Source: a virus
Virus record (IMG/VR): IMGVR_UViG_3300024518_002695
Coordinates: 1-36,432 of that record
Length of the DNA: 36,432 bases
Direction: 5' to 3' (one strand)
Shown: piece after piece, positions 14,019 through 22,694 of the stretch
How positions within the stretch are numbered: the first letter of the stretch is position 1
Layout of the letters: every line of letters starts with the position of its first letter
Made by a program: the position numbers and the translations under genes
The notes under the pieces: model-generated
The model's input: only the letters and a program-made list of their open reading frames with translations
Databases searched by the model: none
What the model was told of the DNA's origin: nothing

Positions 14019-15205
14019 GTGTAGGTATAGTAAGCTTCTTAGATACGTCAGACAGTTCAAAGCTTTTTAAATACACTGTTTCTGTTTATTCAGATTTATC
14101 TTCTTTGGTAGATGTGAATGAAGGAGATATTGCATGGGTTCAAAGCTATAGTCTGTTAACGCCAACACGTTTTTCTGGTGCGTGGCAATACTTAGGTGGG
14201 GCATGGATTTATGGGTCTAAAGAGTTGCAAGGCCAAGTCTCTACGAACATTGCGGAAATTCAACAAAACGAAGACGCTATTGCTTTACTGCAAAGTAGCA
14301 AGACTGATAAAGGAGGTTACCCAGGAACATCTCAAGACCTAAAAGACGAAATAGACACAAACACAAGTGATGTTTCAAGTAAGCTGGACAAGGGGGCTTT
14401 TACTGGCGACGCGCAGGATTTAGAAAATTCCATAAATCAAGAATCAGTTGATCGATCAAATGCAGACATTACTTTACAAGCTGGCATAAGTACAAACGCT
14501 TCTAATATATCACAAGAGGGTTCAGATAGATCAAATGCAGATAACGCACTACAGTTACAAATATCAAACAACGATTCTGATATATCCACCCTTCAATCTT
14601 CTAAACTAGATAATGGAGGGTATGCTGGAAATGGCCAGGATCTAAAGGATGAAATTGACTCAATAGACGGTAGCGAGACCAAGATTCAAAACGGGACAAA
14701 CACGACTGTAAGTGGCACAGGAACAACGGCAGACCCTTATAAGGTGAACGCTATTGGTGGCGCGTCACAGAGGCAACACAGGCATATTTATTTCGCTACA
14801 ACTAACACCACAGACACAGTAATAAGCTCAACAAACACGCCTGTAAAAGTATTAGGATTGACGACACAGGGATTTGGCACGAGTGGTTTAATTATGAGTG
14901 GGTCTAACCGAATATTAAATGATAGCGGGGTTACATTAAGGGTAAAAGTAGAGGCTGTATTGTCTTTAGACAAAGAGCAGGGCGGGGGAAATGATAATTA
15001 TACTTTTTTCATTAATCAAACAGGCGCAAACTTGGTGGGATCTAAAAGCACCTCAGAAGGAAGAAACAACGATTTGAACACATCAAACCCAACATGGGTA
15101 GGTGACATGGCCGACGGTCAATGGTTCGAGGTTTGGGTTCAAAACATAGACTCTAGTAATAATTTAAAAGTTTCTGATTTATCTTTTATCGTTACAGAAT
15201 TATGA
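14015..15205 (+). CDS. Fibre-like structural protein with repeats
   Basis: A 396-residue protein. A globular N-terminal domain (1-80) leads into a rod with repeated units: GGYPGTSQDLKDEID, GAFTGDAQDLENSIN and GGYAGNGQDLKDEID, interspersed with coiled-coil-like stretches (SNADITLQAGISTN, SNADNALQLQISNN). A TGTTADPY turn joins a C-terminal beta-sandwich-like domain (about 255-396). Such proteins are trimeric fibres that bind receptors or surfaces. Its place among head and connector genes suggests a head or neck fibre. Confidence 0.65.
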   Translation: MSVGIVSFLDTSDSSKLFKYTVSVYSDLSSLVDVNEGDIAWVQSYSLLTPTRFSGAWQYLGGAWIYGSKELQGQVSTNIAEIQQNEDAIALLQSSKTDKGGYPGTSQDLKDEIDTNTSDVSSKLDKGAFTGDAQDLENSINQESVDRSNADITLQAGISTNASNISQEGSDRSNADNALQLQISNNDSDISTLQSSKLDNGGYAGNGQDLKDEIDSIDGSETKIQNGTNTTVSGTGTTADPYKVNAIGGASQRQHRHIYFATTNTTDTVISSTNTPVKVLGLTTQGFGTSGLIMSGSNRILNDSGVTLRVKVEAVLSLDKEQGGGNDNYTFFINQTGANLVGSKSTSEGRNNDLNTSNPTWVGDMADGQWFEVWVQNIDSSNNLKVSDLSFIVTEL

Positions 15206-15927
15206 GGATAATATTAAAAGACATACCAAGGCTGAAGGTTTTTAAAATAGAAGGACAAGATGATCTGTGGGAGCACGAAGAGAACTATGAAAAAAGGAGA
15301 GTTTCTATAGAAGAAGACTCTTACTTGTTATCTGGAGAAGATGAAGATATAACATCCACAAAAAACTGGAAAAAGTATTGTGGTGTTATAACCAAAGACT
15401 ATGTACAAACTCGATCTATGATAATCGGTGGCCTTGATTGGTCTGTGGCTGATTCAGAAGATAAGGACATAGCAATAGAGTATTTTGCATACGACAAGAG
15501 CTTGAGTGCGTTGATAAATGACACAAATAAAATCATTCACTTAATGGGAAAAGGCATTACTCAACAAGATGCGGTGGTCTTTTTACAAAATAGTTATGCA
15601 AAATACCATACCAAAGAAAAAGAGTCTTATAAGTTGCGAAATGATTCTGAAAAATTAACACAGACAGTTATTACATATCTTGGAATAGGCGATGCATCGT
15701 CTTTTGTTAAAACGGTAAAAAACTTAAGGGGGCTTTATTGGCAAGAGGGGATCGTAGGCACAAAGTACGGATTGGTCGGTGAGGGGATAATGGACTACAT
15801 CTTTAGTGAGCAAGGAACGGATTATGAGCTTTCAGGCTTGGAGGAAGAGGGGTTTGTATTAAATGTGGGTACATGGTCACAATTTAAGGAGGACTTAAAG
15901 GATGTATTTGTAAACGGGAATTATTGA
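15202..15927 (+). CDS. Hypothetical structural-module protein
   Basis: A 241-residue acidic protein, not recognised. It has a charged N-terminus, a middle containing GGLDWSVADSEDKDIAIEYF, a helical stretch from residue about 115, and TQTVITYLGIGDAS. It is joined to the previous gene by ATGA and to the next by an overlapping stop (TTATTGATGG). The context is the head-to-tail interface, so an adaptor or assembly role is plausible. Confidence 0.55.
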   Translation: MRIILKDIPRLKVFKIEGQDDLWEHEENYEKRRVSIEEDSYLLSGEDEDITSTKNWKKYCGVITKDYVQTRSMIIGGLDWSVADSEDKDIAIEYFAYDKSLSALINDTNKIIHLMGKGITQQDAVVFLQNSYAKYHTKEKESYKLRNDSEKLTQTVITYLGIGDASSFVKTVKNLRGLYWQEGIVGTKYGLVGEGIMDYIFSEQGTDYELSGLEEEGFVLNVGTWSQFKEDLKDVFVNGNY

Positions 15928-16172
15928 TGGATTTTTTTGAAGAAAAAATTTCACCCTTAGAAAGGGTTTATGAAGAGGTTTTGGTTAATGAGACAATATT
16001 GCTAGATGGTGAATGGAGAAAGATCGCGGACGTAAACTATCAAGCAGGGGTACAGAAGCTTATATTTTTATTTACTGACAATTCAACAGGGTCTTGTCAC
16101 GTAACGGATAGATTGAAGTTTAAAAGAGATGTAAATAGACCGAGAATAAAAAGCCCTAAAAGAATAAAGTGA
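15924..16172 (+). CDS. Small hypothetical protein
   Basis: An 82-residue protein with a beta-rich middle (LLDGEWRKIADVNYQAGVQK, LIFLFTDNSTGSC) and a basic tail (RPRIKSPKRIK). The initiation codon appears to be TTG at 15924; an ATG lies at 15927. It is sandwiched by overlaps in the structural operon. Not recognised. Confidence 0.55.
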   Translation: MMDFFEEKISPLERVYEEVLVNETILLDGEWRKIADVNYQAGVQKLIFLFTDNSTGSCHVTDRLKFKRDVNRPRIKSPKRIK

Positions 16173-16861
16173 TTAGAAAGTACAACATAGTAAAGATTTT
16201 AAAAAAGGTTATTTCTGAAATGATTATAACCGTTAAAGTTAATTCATTTACTGACAACTTAGACGGCACTTTTAACATAATAAGTTGCAATCCTCAGTAC
16301 CTTAATTCCTGTTCTTATTTCACTGTAGACGGGAACGATTATTTTGTACAAGAGTTTGACGGTGAAGAGTCTTTAAAGATAAAGGGGTCGCCTGTACTAG
16401 ATAATGATTTCGTTATACCTCCGCCTCTTTTTATTGCAGATACTCCAATGGGGGCCAACAACAATCTAATAGGGAAGGTTGCCGATATTTCCAGGCTTCC
16501 TTTTATATGGCTATTAGAGGACTTTCCTACTAATTACGATCTTTCAAGGTCTGTATCTGTTCAGCCTAGGATTAGATTATTCTTCATGAACACAAATAAA
16601 GAAAGTGAATGGCTAGAAGGGACGCACAGGAGCGAATGTATAGATCCAATGACGAACCTATGTAATGAGTTATTGATTAATATCAAAAAGAAAGTTTCAG
16701 GAAAACTGGACAAGTTTACTATAAAAAACAGAATTCGATTTGGTCGATATAAAGACAATAAAGGCCACGATCAAAAAATAATTGAAGAAAATCTATCTGG
16801 TGTAGAGCTTGATTTAGAAGTACCAATCAAGAAATGGGCCGTAGGTTGTGATAAGTGTTAA
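16169..16861 (+). CDS. Probable tail-completion protein
   Basis: A 230-residue protein that begins with GTG at 16169, overlapping the previous TGA. Residues 20-75 are beta strands; the middle carries PFIWLLEDFPTNYDLSRSVS (about 111-130), then helices (NLCNELLINIKKKVSGKLD). The P-W-L-DF pattern is one I associate with tail-terminator-like proteins of Bacteroidota phages placed just before the major tail protein. Position supports that role, sequence only moderately. Confidence 0.5.
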   Translation: MIRKYNIVKILKKVISEMIITVKVNSFTDNLDGTFNIISCNPQYLNSCSYFTVDGNDYFVQEFDGEESLKIKGSPVLDNDFVIPPPLFIADTPMGANNNLIGKVADISRLPFIWLLEDFPTNYDLSRSVSVQPRIRLFFMNTNKESEWLEGTHRSECIDPMTNLCNELLINIKKKVSGKLDKFTIKNRIRFGRYKDNKGHDQKIIEENLSGVELDLEVPIKKWAVGCDKC

Positions 16862-16899
16862 GTTAAATAGTTAAATTGTAAAAAAAACCAAATAAAAAA

Positions 16900-17862
16900 A
16901 TGCCATTATTATCATTTTCATGTGTGTGTGGTGCTGGGGTCGGAAACCTTGGTACTCCATCTTGCGTAAAAAACGCATCGTTATTAAATAAAGATTACTT
17001 TGTCAATGCTTTTGCCTCTGATGGCACAAGAAACAGCATTAAGGCCACGGACTTAATAAACGGTAAATTAACCGAGGGTAAAATATTAGAGTTTCTAAAT
17101 CACGCAGACCCTTCTAAAAGATGGTATCCAACACCTGACAAATATGAGGAGGTAGCAAACGCAAGAACAGACCGACAAACTCAAGAGAGTTCAACTGGTA
17201 CTGTTAAAGTTCTTAGAAACGGAGTAAAAACCCGTCAAGGAGAATTATGGGATGTTCCGGAATCATGGGGGGCAAATATAAACAAGGCTTCATGTGTTCA
17301 GATGGCTACATTCTCAGAGGGAGAAGATGGGGGGATTTCAGGAGAAGTTTCTGCTGATGGGTCAGAGCTTTATCCTTTATTGATTGAAAAAGGCACATTA
17401 AACGCTGAATCATTCGACGCCAACCCAGATAAAGACGCTTACACGGTAGTAACTTACCAATTGAGCAGAAATATCAACGAAGGTGCTTATCTTACTTTGT
17501 CAGCTGATGACATTGAGGCTGATTTAGGTTCTGCAAGGGGTTTAATTGAGGTGTCTATAGATCAAGACGTTACGCCTAATACGGCGACGGAGATTTTTGT
17601 AACTGCTAAAAATTGCTCTTACGGTACTTTCGGAGACTTTGAAAACTTAGAGGGTGCTGTTATTACGGCTCAATGGTCTGTAAAAGACTCATTAGGTGCG
17701 ACTATTTCCATTTCATCAGTGGAAGAGACAGCGACAGGTTATAAGATCACTATTGCATCGACCCCTTCTGCTGATGTTGTTGTTAGTTATTTAACTGGAA
17801 GAACTTCTGTAACTGAGTTTGGTTATGTTGGAGGGCCTAGCACTATAACTACTGGTGCTTAA
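16900..17862 (+). CDS. Probable major tail (tube) protein
   Basis: A 320-residue protein. It begins with a Cys-rich segment (SCVCGAGVGNLGTPSC, residues 7-22). It continues with KRWYPTPDKYEEVANARTDR and ends with a beta-sandwich domain (about 245-320), like the Ig-like end of many tail proteins. A 38-base leader, A-rich directly before the ATG, sets it apart from the tightly coupled genes upstream, as expected for an abundant protein. It lies two genes before the tape measure assembly genes. Confidence 0.7.
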   Translation: MPLLSFSCVCGAGVGNLGTPSCVKNASLLNKDYFVNAFASDGTRNSIKATDLINGKLTEGKILEFLNHADPSKRWYPTPDKYEEVANARTDRQTQESSTGTVKVLRNGVKTRQGELWDVPESWGANINKASCVQMATFSEGEDGGISGEVSADGSELYPLLIEKGTLNAESFDANPDKDAYTVVTYQLSRNINEGAYLTLSADDIEADLGSARGLIEVSIDQDVTPNTATEIFVTAKNCSYGTFGDFENLEGAVITAQWSVKDSLGATISISSVEETATGYKITIASTPSADVVVSYLTGRTSVTEFGYVGGPSTITTGA

Positions 17863-18023
17863 TGAAGATTAATGATAAACTTGGTATAAACCCAATAGTG
17901 TGGGGTGGTGTCAAGTGGTCGGAATTTTCAAAGACATTCAAAGGAAAGGCCGATGATGAAAAGTTAAAAGAGGTGCATAAAGAATGTGTCAAGATATACA
18001 AGGCAAACCAAAAGCCTGAGTGA
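17862..18023 (+). CDS. Small protein after major tail protein
   Basis: A 53-residue basic protein (MKINDKLGINPIVWGGVKWS start, ending KIYKANQKPE). The ATG overlaps the tail protein stop (TTAATGA). It could be a short tail chaperone, but is smaller than usual. It ends five bases before a strong terminator, closing the head/tail-tube operon. Confidence 0.6.
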   Translation: MKINDKLGINPIVWGGVKWSEFSKTFKGKADDEKLKEVHKECVKIYKANQKPE

Positions 18024-18028
18024 TAACA

Positions 18029-18060
18029 AAAAAGCCGGTCAAATTGATCGGCTTTTTTTT
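18029..18060 (+). terminator. Intrinsic terminator
   Basis: GCCGGTC and GATCGGC pair (one G-U) with A-rich upstream and a T8 run downstream; the stem can extend to AAAAAAGCC/GGCTTTTTT. It is a textbook rho-independent terminator and probably works in both directions. It separates the capsid and tail-tube genes from the tail-tip genes, so it sets the ratio between abundant and scarce structural proteins. Confidence 0.85.
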
Positions 18061-18073
18061 GTAACTTACATTA

Positions 18074-18508
18074 GTGAAAGCTGATGTAATAGAAATAGCC
18101 GAGTACTTACTTAATAATTCAGCAGAGGGTTTAATTAGTGATGCGCTAAAAATCCCCAGTGTCGAAGATCAAATAGTGAGGCTTAATCTTTCTCAACTGG
18201 CTAAGTTCCAAGACTCAGAGGGGGTTATGCTTGCTGACATTGGCGGGGAATACTCAGAACAGACACAAAAAAAGAAAGGGGCTGGTCCAAGAGATGTTAA
18301 CCTTAGGGACACGGGGGAATATTGGAGCACGTTCAGGGAAACCCCAGTAAGCGGGGGATATGAGATAGATTCTAACCCTTTAAAAGGGGATGAGAACCTA
18401 TTAGATAAATACGGAGAGGACGTTGAGGGACTACAGAAAAAGAATATAGATAAAGCGGATGGCATCATTGAAAACCAAGTCTGGAAAACGGCTGAAGAAA
18501 AGGTATAA
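18074..18508 (+). CDS. Tail assembly protein (neck/HK97 gp10-like)
   Basis: A 144-residue protein starting with GTG at 18074, just after the terminator. The signature is the middle segment NLRDTGEYWSTFRETP, then GYEIDSNPLKGDENLLDKYG, a pattern shared by HK97 gp10-like or virion-morphogenesis proteins (LRDTGxxxxSF). N-terminal helices precede it. Tail completion or neck role is the best guess; position after the tube protein is a little late for that class. Confidence 0.55.
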   Translation: MKADVIEIAEYLLNNSAEGLISDALKIPSVEDQIVRLNLSQLAKFQDSEGVMLADIGGEYSEQTQKKKGAGPRDVNLRDTGEYWSTFRETPVSGGYEIDSNPLKGDENLLDKYGEDVEGLQKKNIDKADGIIENQVWKTAEEKV

Positions 18509-18974
18509 GTCAATCCACGAATTACCGGTGTATAACTGGTTTGTGTGTAGGTCTGATCAAAAGTTTAGTTTTTTGATGAAAGACAAAGACATCCAGGGAA
18601 TAGAGAATGAAGACCTTTTCAAAATGGTTCCAGATATAGATTTTGAGGATTATTTTTTAGGGTTAATAACTGAGTTTTTCAAAGAGTTTGGAAAGCCAAA
18701 ACAATACGAAAGAGAGATTAAAATAAAATCGGAGATAATAGACCTACAGTTAAAATTCGCATCTACAGGGGATAGGATGCTTTTAAATGGAATTAAGATA
18801 CTAAAATTCAAGTTGCAAAAATTATTAATTGATAGCTTTGATGACGATAACAATGTTGACCAGAAAAAAGAGATCGCGTCAATAGGGAAAGCATCGGGCG
18901 TAATTATAGATATAAGGAAAATATCAACTTTCCAGTACTACACTCAAAGACTCTTATTATTAGAAAATGGCTAA
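18459..18974 (+). CDS. Possible tail assembly protein
   Basis: A 171-residue protein overlapping the previous gene by 50 bases and the tape measure by 8. It has a basic start (MASLKTKSGKRLKKRYKS), the motif IHELPVYNWFVC (about residues 19-30), then helices (YFLGLITEFFKEFGKP, long Lys-rich helices). Position before the tape measure suggests a tail assembly chaperone, but no frameshift pair is apparent. Function otherwise unknown. Confidence 0.55.
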   Translation: MASLKTKSGKRLKKRYKSIHELPVYNWFVCRSDQKFSFLMKDKDIQGIENEDLFKMVPDIDFEDYFLGLITEFFKEFGKPKQYEREIKIKSEIIDLQLKFASTGDRMLLNGIKILKFKLQKLLIDSFDDDNNVDQKKEIASIGKASGVIIDIRKISTFQYYTQRLLLLENG

Positions 18975-21477
18975 AAGAATAACCACACAAGAATTAAGTA
19001 AGGGGCTAAGAGATGCAAAGATAGAAGCCGAGGGGCTAATAACCGCGTATAACAAATTCCTTAAAGACGTAGAGCAAACCGCAGAATTAGTAAAGAAAAC
19101 TAAGGACGGCCTGAACTTTACAGACGCTAAGGATTTGCAAAAGCTAAACGAAACATTACAGCAAAGTAATAAATTATTAGAGCAAAGGCAGGATATTGAT
19201 AAGGGGTTAGCAGAACAGACGAAAAGAAAGCAGGCCATAGATAAAGAGCAACTAAATATATCTAAGCAAAAGGGGCAAAGAGAAAGGGACGAAATAAAAT
19301 TATTAGTAGAAAAAGAAAGGTTAGTCCAAACGAACATAAGGACTCAAGCACTAAAAAATAGAGAGCTTGAGAAGTCTCGAAAGGCTCAAGAAAGGGAAAA
19401 TAGGAGCCTGCTACAAACTACTAACGCGTACAAGAAACTTTCTGCACAAACAAACAAAGCACAAGCGGAGTTTAAACAATTAGCCGCTGAATTTGGTGTT
19501 AACTCAAAACAAGCAAGGGAGGCACTAAGAAGGTTTAACAGCTTAGACAGTTCGTTAAGAACAATAAACAATACAGCCAGAGACGGTCGCAGGGATGTTG
19601 GGCGGTACGGCATAGCTTTAAAAGGGCTAGGTGGGAACTTTTCATCTTTATCTAAAGGGTTAATAGGGGGACTAGGTGTTGTAGGTGGAGTACAAGCATT
19701 TAGCCAAGTACTACGAGAAGGATTTGAGGTTACCAGAAACTTTGGGTTAGAAATAAGTAAAGTTAGAGCCGTTACAGGTGCTACAGACGCAGAGTTTGAG
19801 AAGCTTAAAAATAACGCAATTGACTTAGGGTCATCAACAGCATTCACGGCTTCACAAGTAGCGGAATTAGAAAGCGCGTATGCTAAGTTAGGTTTTACAA
19901 CGGATGAAATATTGTCCGCAACAGAGGCCACATTAAACTTGGCAATCGCAACAGATACAGACCTGCAGAGTGCGGCAGAGGTGGCAGGAACTACATTGCG
20001 CGCTTTTGGTCTAGATGCGTCTGATACAGTAAGGGTTACCGATGTGATGGCAAAGTCTTTCACTTCAAGCGCATTGGATATTGAGAAATTCAGGGAGTCT
20101 ATAAAGTTAGTCGCCCCAATTGCAAAGGCTGCAGGTGTAAGTATAGAGGTTACAACGGCATTGCTTGGTAAGCTTGCTGATGCAGGTATCTCTGGTAGTA
20201 TTGCAGGTACATCATTAAGAAACTTATTAGGCAAACTAACAGACCCCACAAGTGAATTAACTAAAGAGTTAGGATTTGCTGTGGATAGTTCGGAGAGCTT
20301 AGTTAGTGCGTTCAAGCAATTGTCTAAAGGTAATATTGATTTAGCAAAAGCTACAGAGTTAACAGACGAGAGATCAAAAGCCGCTTTTCTAACGTTTGTT
20401 GAGGGTATTGATTCGGTCGAGGCTCTAGCGTCTGAATTAGAAAACGCTTCTGGATCTGCCTCTGAAATGGCACGAATAGTAGGTGACAATCTAGATGGTG
20501 ACATTAAAAAATTAACGTCTGCATTCGAGGGATTATTACTAAAAGGGGGCGTTTTAGATCTGGTATTTAGAGGTCTTGTAAATTCAGCTACTCTTTTTCT
20601 TGGTGTTGTTGTTGCTATACCTAGTGCTATAAGTTTGGTAGTTAACGGGTTTAATGAATTTAAGGAAGTTGTTACAGAGTCTAATTTAGCATCTAAAGAG
20701 TTCGAGGATTCTTTATCTGGTATTATTGTAGAGTCTGACATCTTGTTAGAAAGGCTAAAAGATGGCAATATAACAACGTTTGAAAGAACCCAAATAATAA
20801 GAGAGTTAAATGATAAATACGGGGACTATCTTGATAACTTAATATCTGAATCTGATTCATATACCGACATCGAAAACGCTATAAAAGGAGCGAATAACGA
20901 GTTGCTAAGGGGTTTTATAATAAAGCAGAAAGAGGAGGAGCTATCTGTGATACTTAAAAAACAATCCGAAGAGAGAGCTATCATCCTAAAGTCTTTAGTC
21001 AAAGAAACCACAGAGCTAGAAAAAAGAAGGGTGGCACTAAAGGAACTGACTAATGATTTACAAAGAAGCGGGCAATTAGAGGAGGTTACAAGAAAATCCA
21101 ATATTGAAAATCAAATAATAGAAGGTGAAATAGATAGGTTAAACCAAGGCAATAGAGAGGCGGGATTTAAAACAACGGCATTAAGTTTGACCAGACAAAA
21201 CGAGCTGTTATCTGACAATGCGGAAGAAATAAGAAAAAACACATCCTCATTAGTTGAGAGGTTTGAAAGTGCTTCGTCTGCTGTTGAGTTTTCAGAATCT
21301 TTTGTTTCTACTTTACGAAAGAATCTATCTCTGGTGACTAACATTTCTCAAGAAGAGATCTCGCAGGTAGACGCATCATATCAAAGGCTTTTAGACCTTT
21401 TCAACATAGGTCCAGAAATAAATTTAGATTTAGGGGACACTAACACAAGTACTGACACAGGGGGGGCGCCGAACTAA
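18967..21477 (+). CDS. Tape measure protein, N-terminal part (zero frame)
   Basis: An 836-residue product. A coiled-coil head (residues about 1-190, charged with Q/E/K) leads to the TP901-type core (about 215-460), with SKVRAVTGATDAEFEKLKNN, FTASQVAELESAYAKLGFTT and AGISGSIAGTSLRNLLGKLT. Hydrophobic stretches follow (about 520-560). It determines tail length and may help DNA entry. The frame stops at 21475-21477, but the -1 frame opens at 21456 and continues the coiled coil for 409 residues. The full product of about 1242 residues is thus likely. Confidence 0.92.
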   Translation: MAKRITTQELSKGLRDAKIEAEGLITAYNKFLKDVEQTAELVKKTKDGLNFTDAKDLQKLNETLQQSNKLLEQRQDIDKGLAEQTKRKQAIDKEQLNISKQKGQRERDEIKLLVEKERLVQTNIRTQALKNRELEKSRKAQERENRSLLQTTNAYKKLSAQTNKAQAEFKQLAAEFGVNSKQAREALRRFNSLDSSLRTINNTARDGRRDVGRYGIALKGLGGNFSSLSKGLIGGLGVVGGVQAFSQVLREGFEVTRNFGLEISKVRAVTGATDAEFEKLKNNAIDLGSSTAFTASQVAELESAYAKLGFTTDEILSATEATLNLAIATDTDLQSAAEVAGTTLRAFGLDASDTVRVTDVMAKSFTSSALDIEKFRESIKLVAPIAKAAGVSIEVTTALLGKLADAGISGSIAGTSLRNLLGKLTDPTSELTKELGFAVDSSESLVSAFKQLSKGNIDLAKATELTDERSKAAFLTFVEGIDSVEALASELENASGSASEMARIVGDNLDGDIKKLTSAFEGLLLKGGVLDLVFRGLVNSATLFLGVVVAIPSAISLVVNGFNEFKEVVTESNLASKEFEDSLSGIIVESDILLERLKDGNITTFERTQIIRELNDKYGDYLDNLISESDSYTDIENAIKGANNELLRGFIIKQKEEELSVILKKQSEERAIILKSLVKETTELEKRRVALKELTNDLQRSGQLEEVTRKSNIENQIIEGEIDRLNQGNREAGFKTTALSLTRQNELLSDNAEEIRKNTSSLVERFESASSAVEFSESFVSTLRKNLSLVTNISQEEISQVDASYQRLLDLFNIGPEINLDLGDTNTSTDTGGAPN

Positions 21478-22694
21478 AAGAAGACGAAAAAAGGATTCGT
21501 GAATTTAACGAACGAGTTCAACAGGCTAAATTTGAATCAAATCAAAGGCTATTAGAGCAAGAGAGGGAATTTAGAAAGCAAGTTGAAAGAATAAGAATTG
21601 AACAATTTAGATCAAATTCTGTTGAGGAAATTGAAGAGTTAGAAAGGGAGTTAAAAAAGATACAGTTAGACAGGATTGAAGATGTAGCAAATGAAGAAAT
21701 AGACCTGAATAACGAAAGAATCGAACTTGTTACAGAGTATTCAGATGTATTAGAGGATGAAGAGATAAGGCTCTTTAACCTCAGAAAGGACAATGAAGAC
21801 CAAATAAACAAGATAAAAGAGGCAAATTTTAAGGCTGATTTGAACAGAAAAAAAGAAGAATTAAAGGCAGAAAAAAAGAACGAAGAAGATTCTATCTCAT
21901 CAGACGAAAACCTAAAAAAGATTGCAGAAGAAAGGGAAAAAGCCTTAATAGATAGCTCTGTGGCCTTGACAGATGCTTTAATAAACAATAGACGTAAACT
22001 AAGCGAAGAAAGAGAACGGGAGGCAGAAGAAGACATTTCAGAAGCTCAAAACAGACAAAAAGAATTACTTACGCTAGCGAATAGTAGCAATTCGCAGGTT
22101 TCGCAAATCGCGGCTGCAAGTTTAGAGCAACAAAGAAAAATCGAGAGAGAAAAGACTTTAGAGCTAGAAGCTGAAAGGAAAAAGCAATTAAACCTTCAAA
22201 GGCTGTTAGCAGGATTGGAGGCTTTTAAGGCCAATGTGGCCAATGATACCGGAGGTGATCCGGTGGTGAAATCATTAAGCCAGATAACATCTCTAATTAC
22301 GGCATTAAGTTCTTTTGATACTGGTATTGACTCGATAGGCAGAACAGATTCACCTGTTGACAATAAAGGGGGGATGCTTGCAATTAACCACCCTGGCGAG
22401 ATGATAATTCAAGAGCCTTTGGTGAAAGCTATGGGCAATCCTAGTAGGTATGAAGTGGCTGACGTATTCAAGAGTTTCAAAGAGGGGAATCTAGTATCTA
22501 AGGTTCCTCAAAATAACTACGTGGTTACGTCTTCAAGAGACCCAGAGCTAATAAGCGAAATAAAGGGGCTTAGAAAAGACGTTAAAAACTCTGTTAGCAA
22601 AACGGAGCATTTGCCTTTTGATCATCTTAAAGGGGCTATGAGGTACAGGGAAAAGAACGGCCCCCGAGTTAATCTATATATTTATTATGTTTAG
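21456..22694 (+). CDS. Tape measure protein, C-terminal part (-1 frame)
   Basis: An open frame immediately after the zero-frame region, in the -1 frame. It has long coiled coil (ERVQQAKFESNQRLLEQERE, then ELERELKKIQLDRIEDVANE), a hydrophobic bend, and a C-terminal domain with GGMLAINHPGEMIIQEPLVK. GGM...HPGEMI is the usual end of phage tape measures. No good start codon exists near 21456 (the first candidate is TTG at 21840), so it is best read as a continuation of the tape measure. The stop overlaps the next gene. Confidence 0.8.
   Translation, partial: HRGGAELKEDEKRIREFNERVQQAKFESNQRLLEQEREFRKQVERIRIEQFRSNSVEEIEELERELKKIQLDRIEDVANEEIDLNNERIELVTEYSDVLEDEEIRLFNLRKDNEDQINKIKEANFKADLNRKKEELKAEKKNEEDSISSDENLKKIAEEREKALIDSSVALTDALINNRRKLSEEREREAEEDISEAQNRQKELLTLANSSNSQVSQIAAASLEQQRKIEREKTLELEAERKKQLNLQRLLAGLEAFKANVANDTGGDPVVKSLSQITSLITALSSFDTGIDSIGRTDSPVDNKGGMLAINHPGEMIIQEPLVKAMGNPSRYEVADVFKSFKEGNLVSKVPQNNYVVTSSRDPELISEIKGLRKDVKNSVSKTEHLPFDHLKGAMRYREKNGPRVNLYIYYV
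21460..21466 (+). other. G7 run at the tape measure frame change
   Basis: Seven G lie in the only window (21456-21477) where both tape measure frames are open. Backward slippage of a glycine tRNA from GGG to GGG gives the downstream frame. One extra G would also restore one continuous gene, so a length variant or assembly error is the alternative. No obvious stimulatory hairpin follows. Confidence 0.6.

Noticed and set aside
19386-20768. 460-codon ORF on the minus strand inside the tape measure gene
   Set aside because: It is Ser/Asn/Leu-rich, has no recognisable domain, and lies antisense to the conserved tape measure core; it reflects codon composition.
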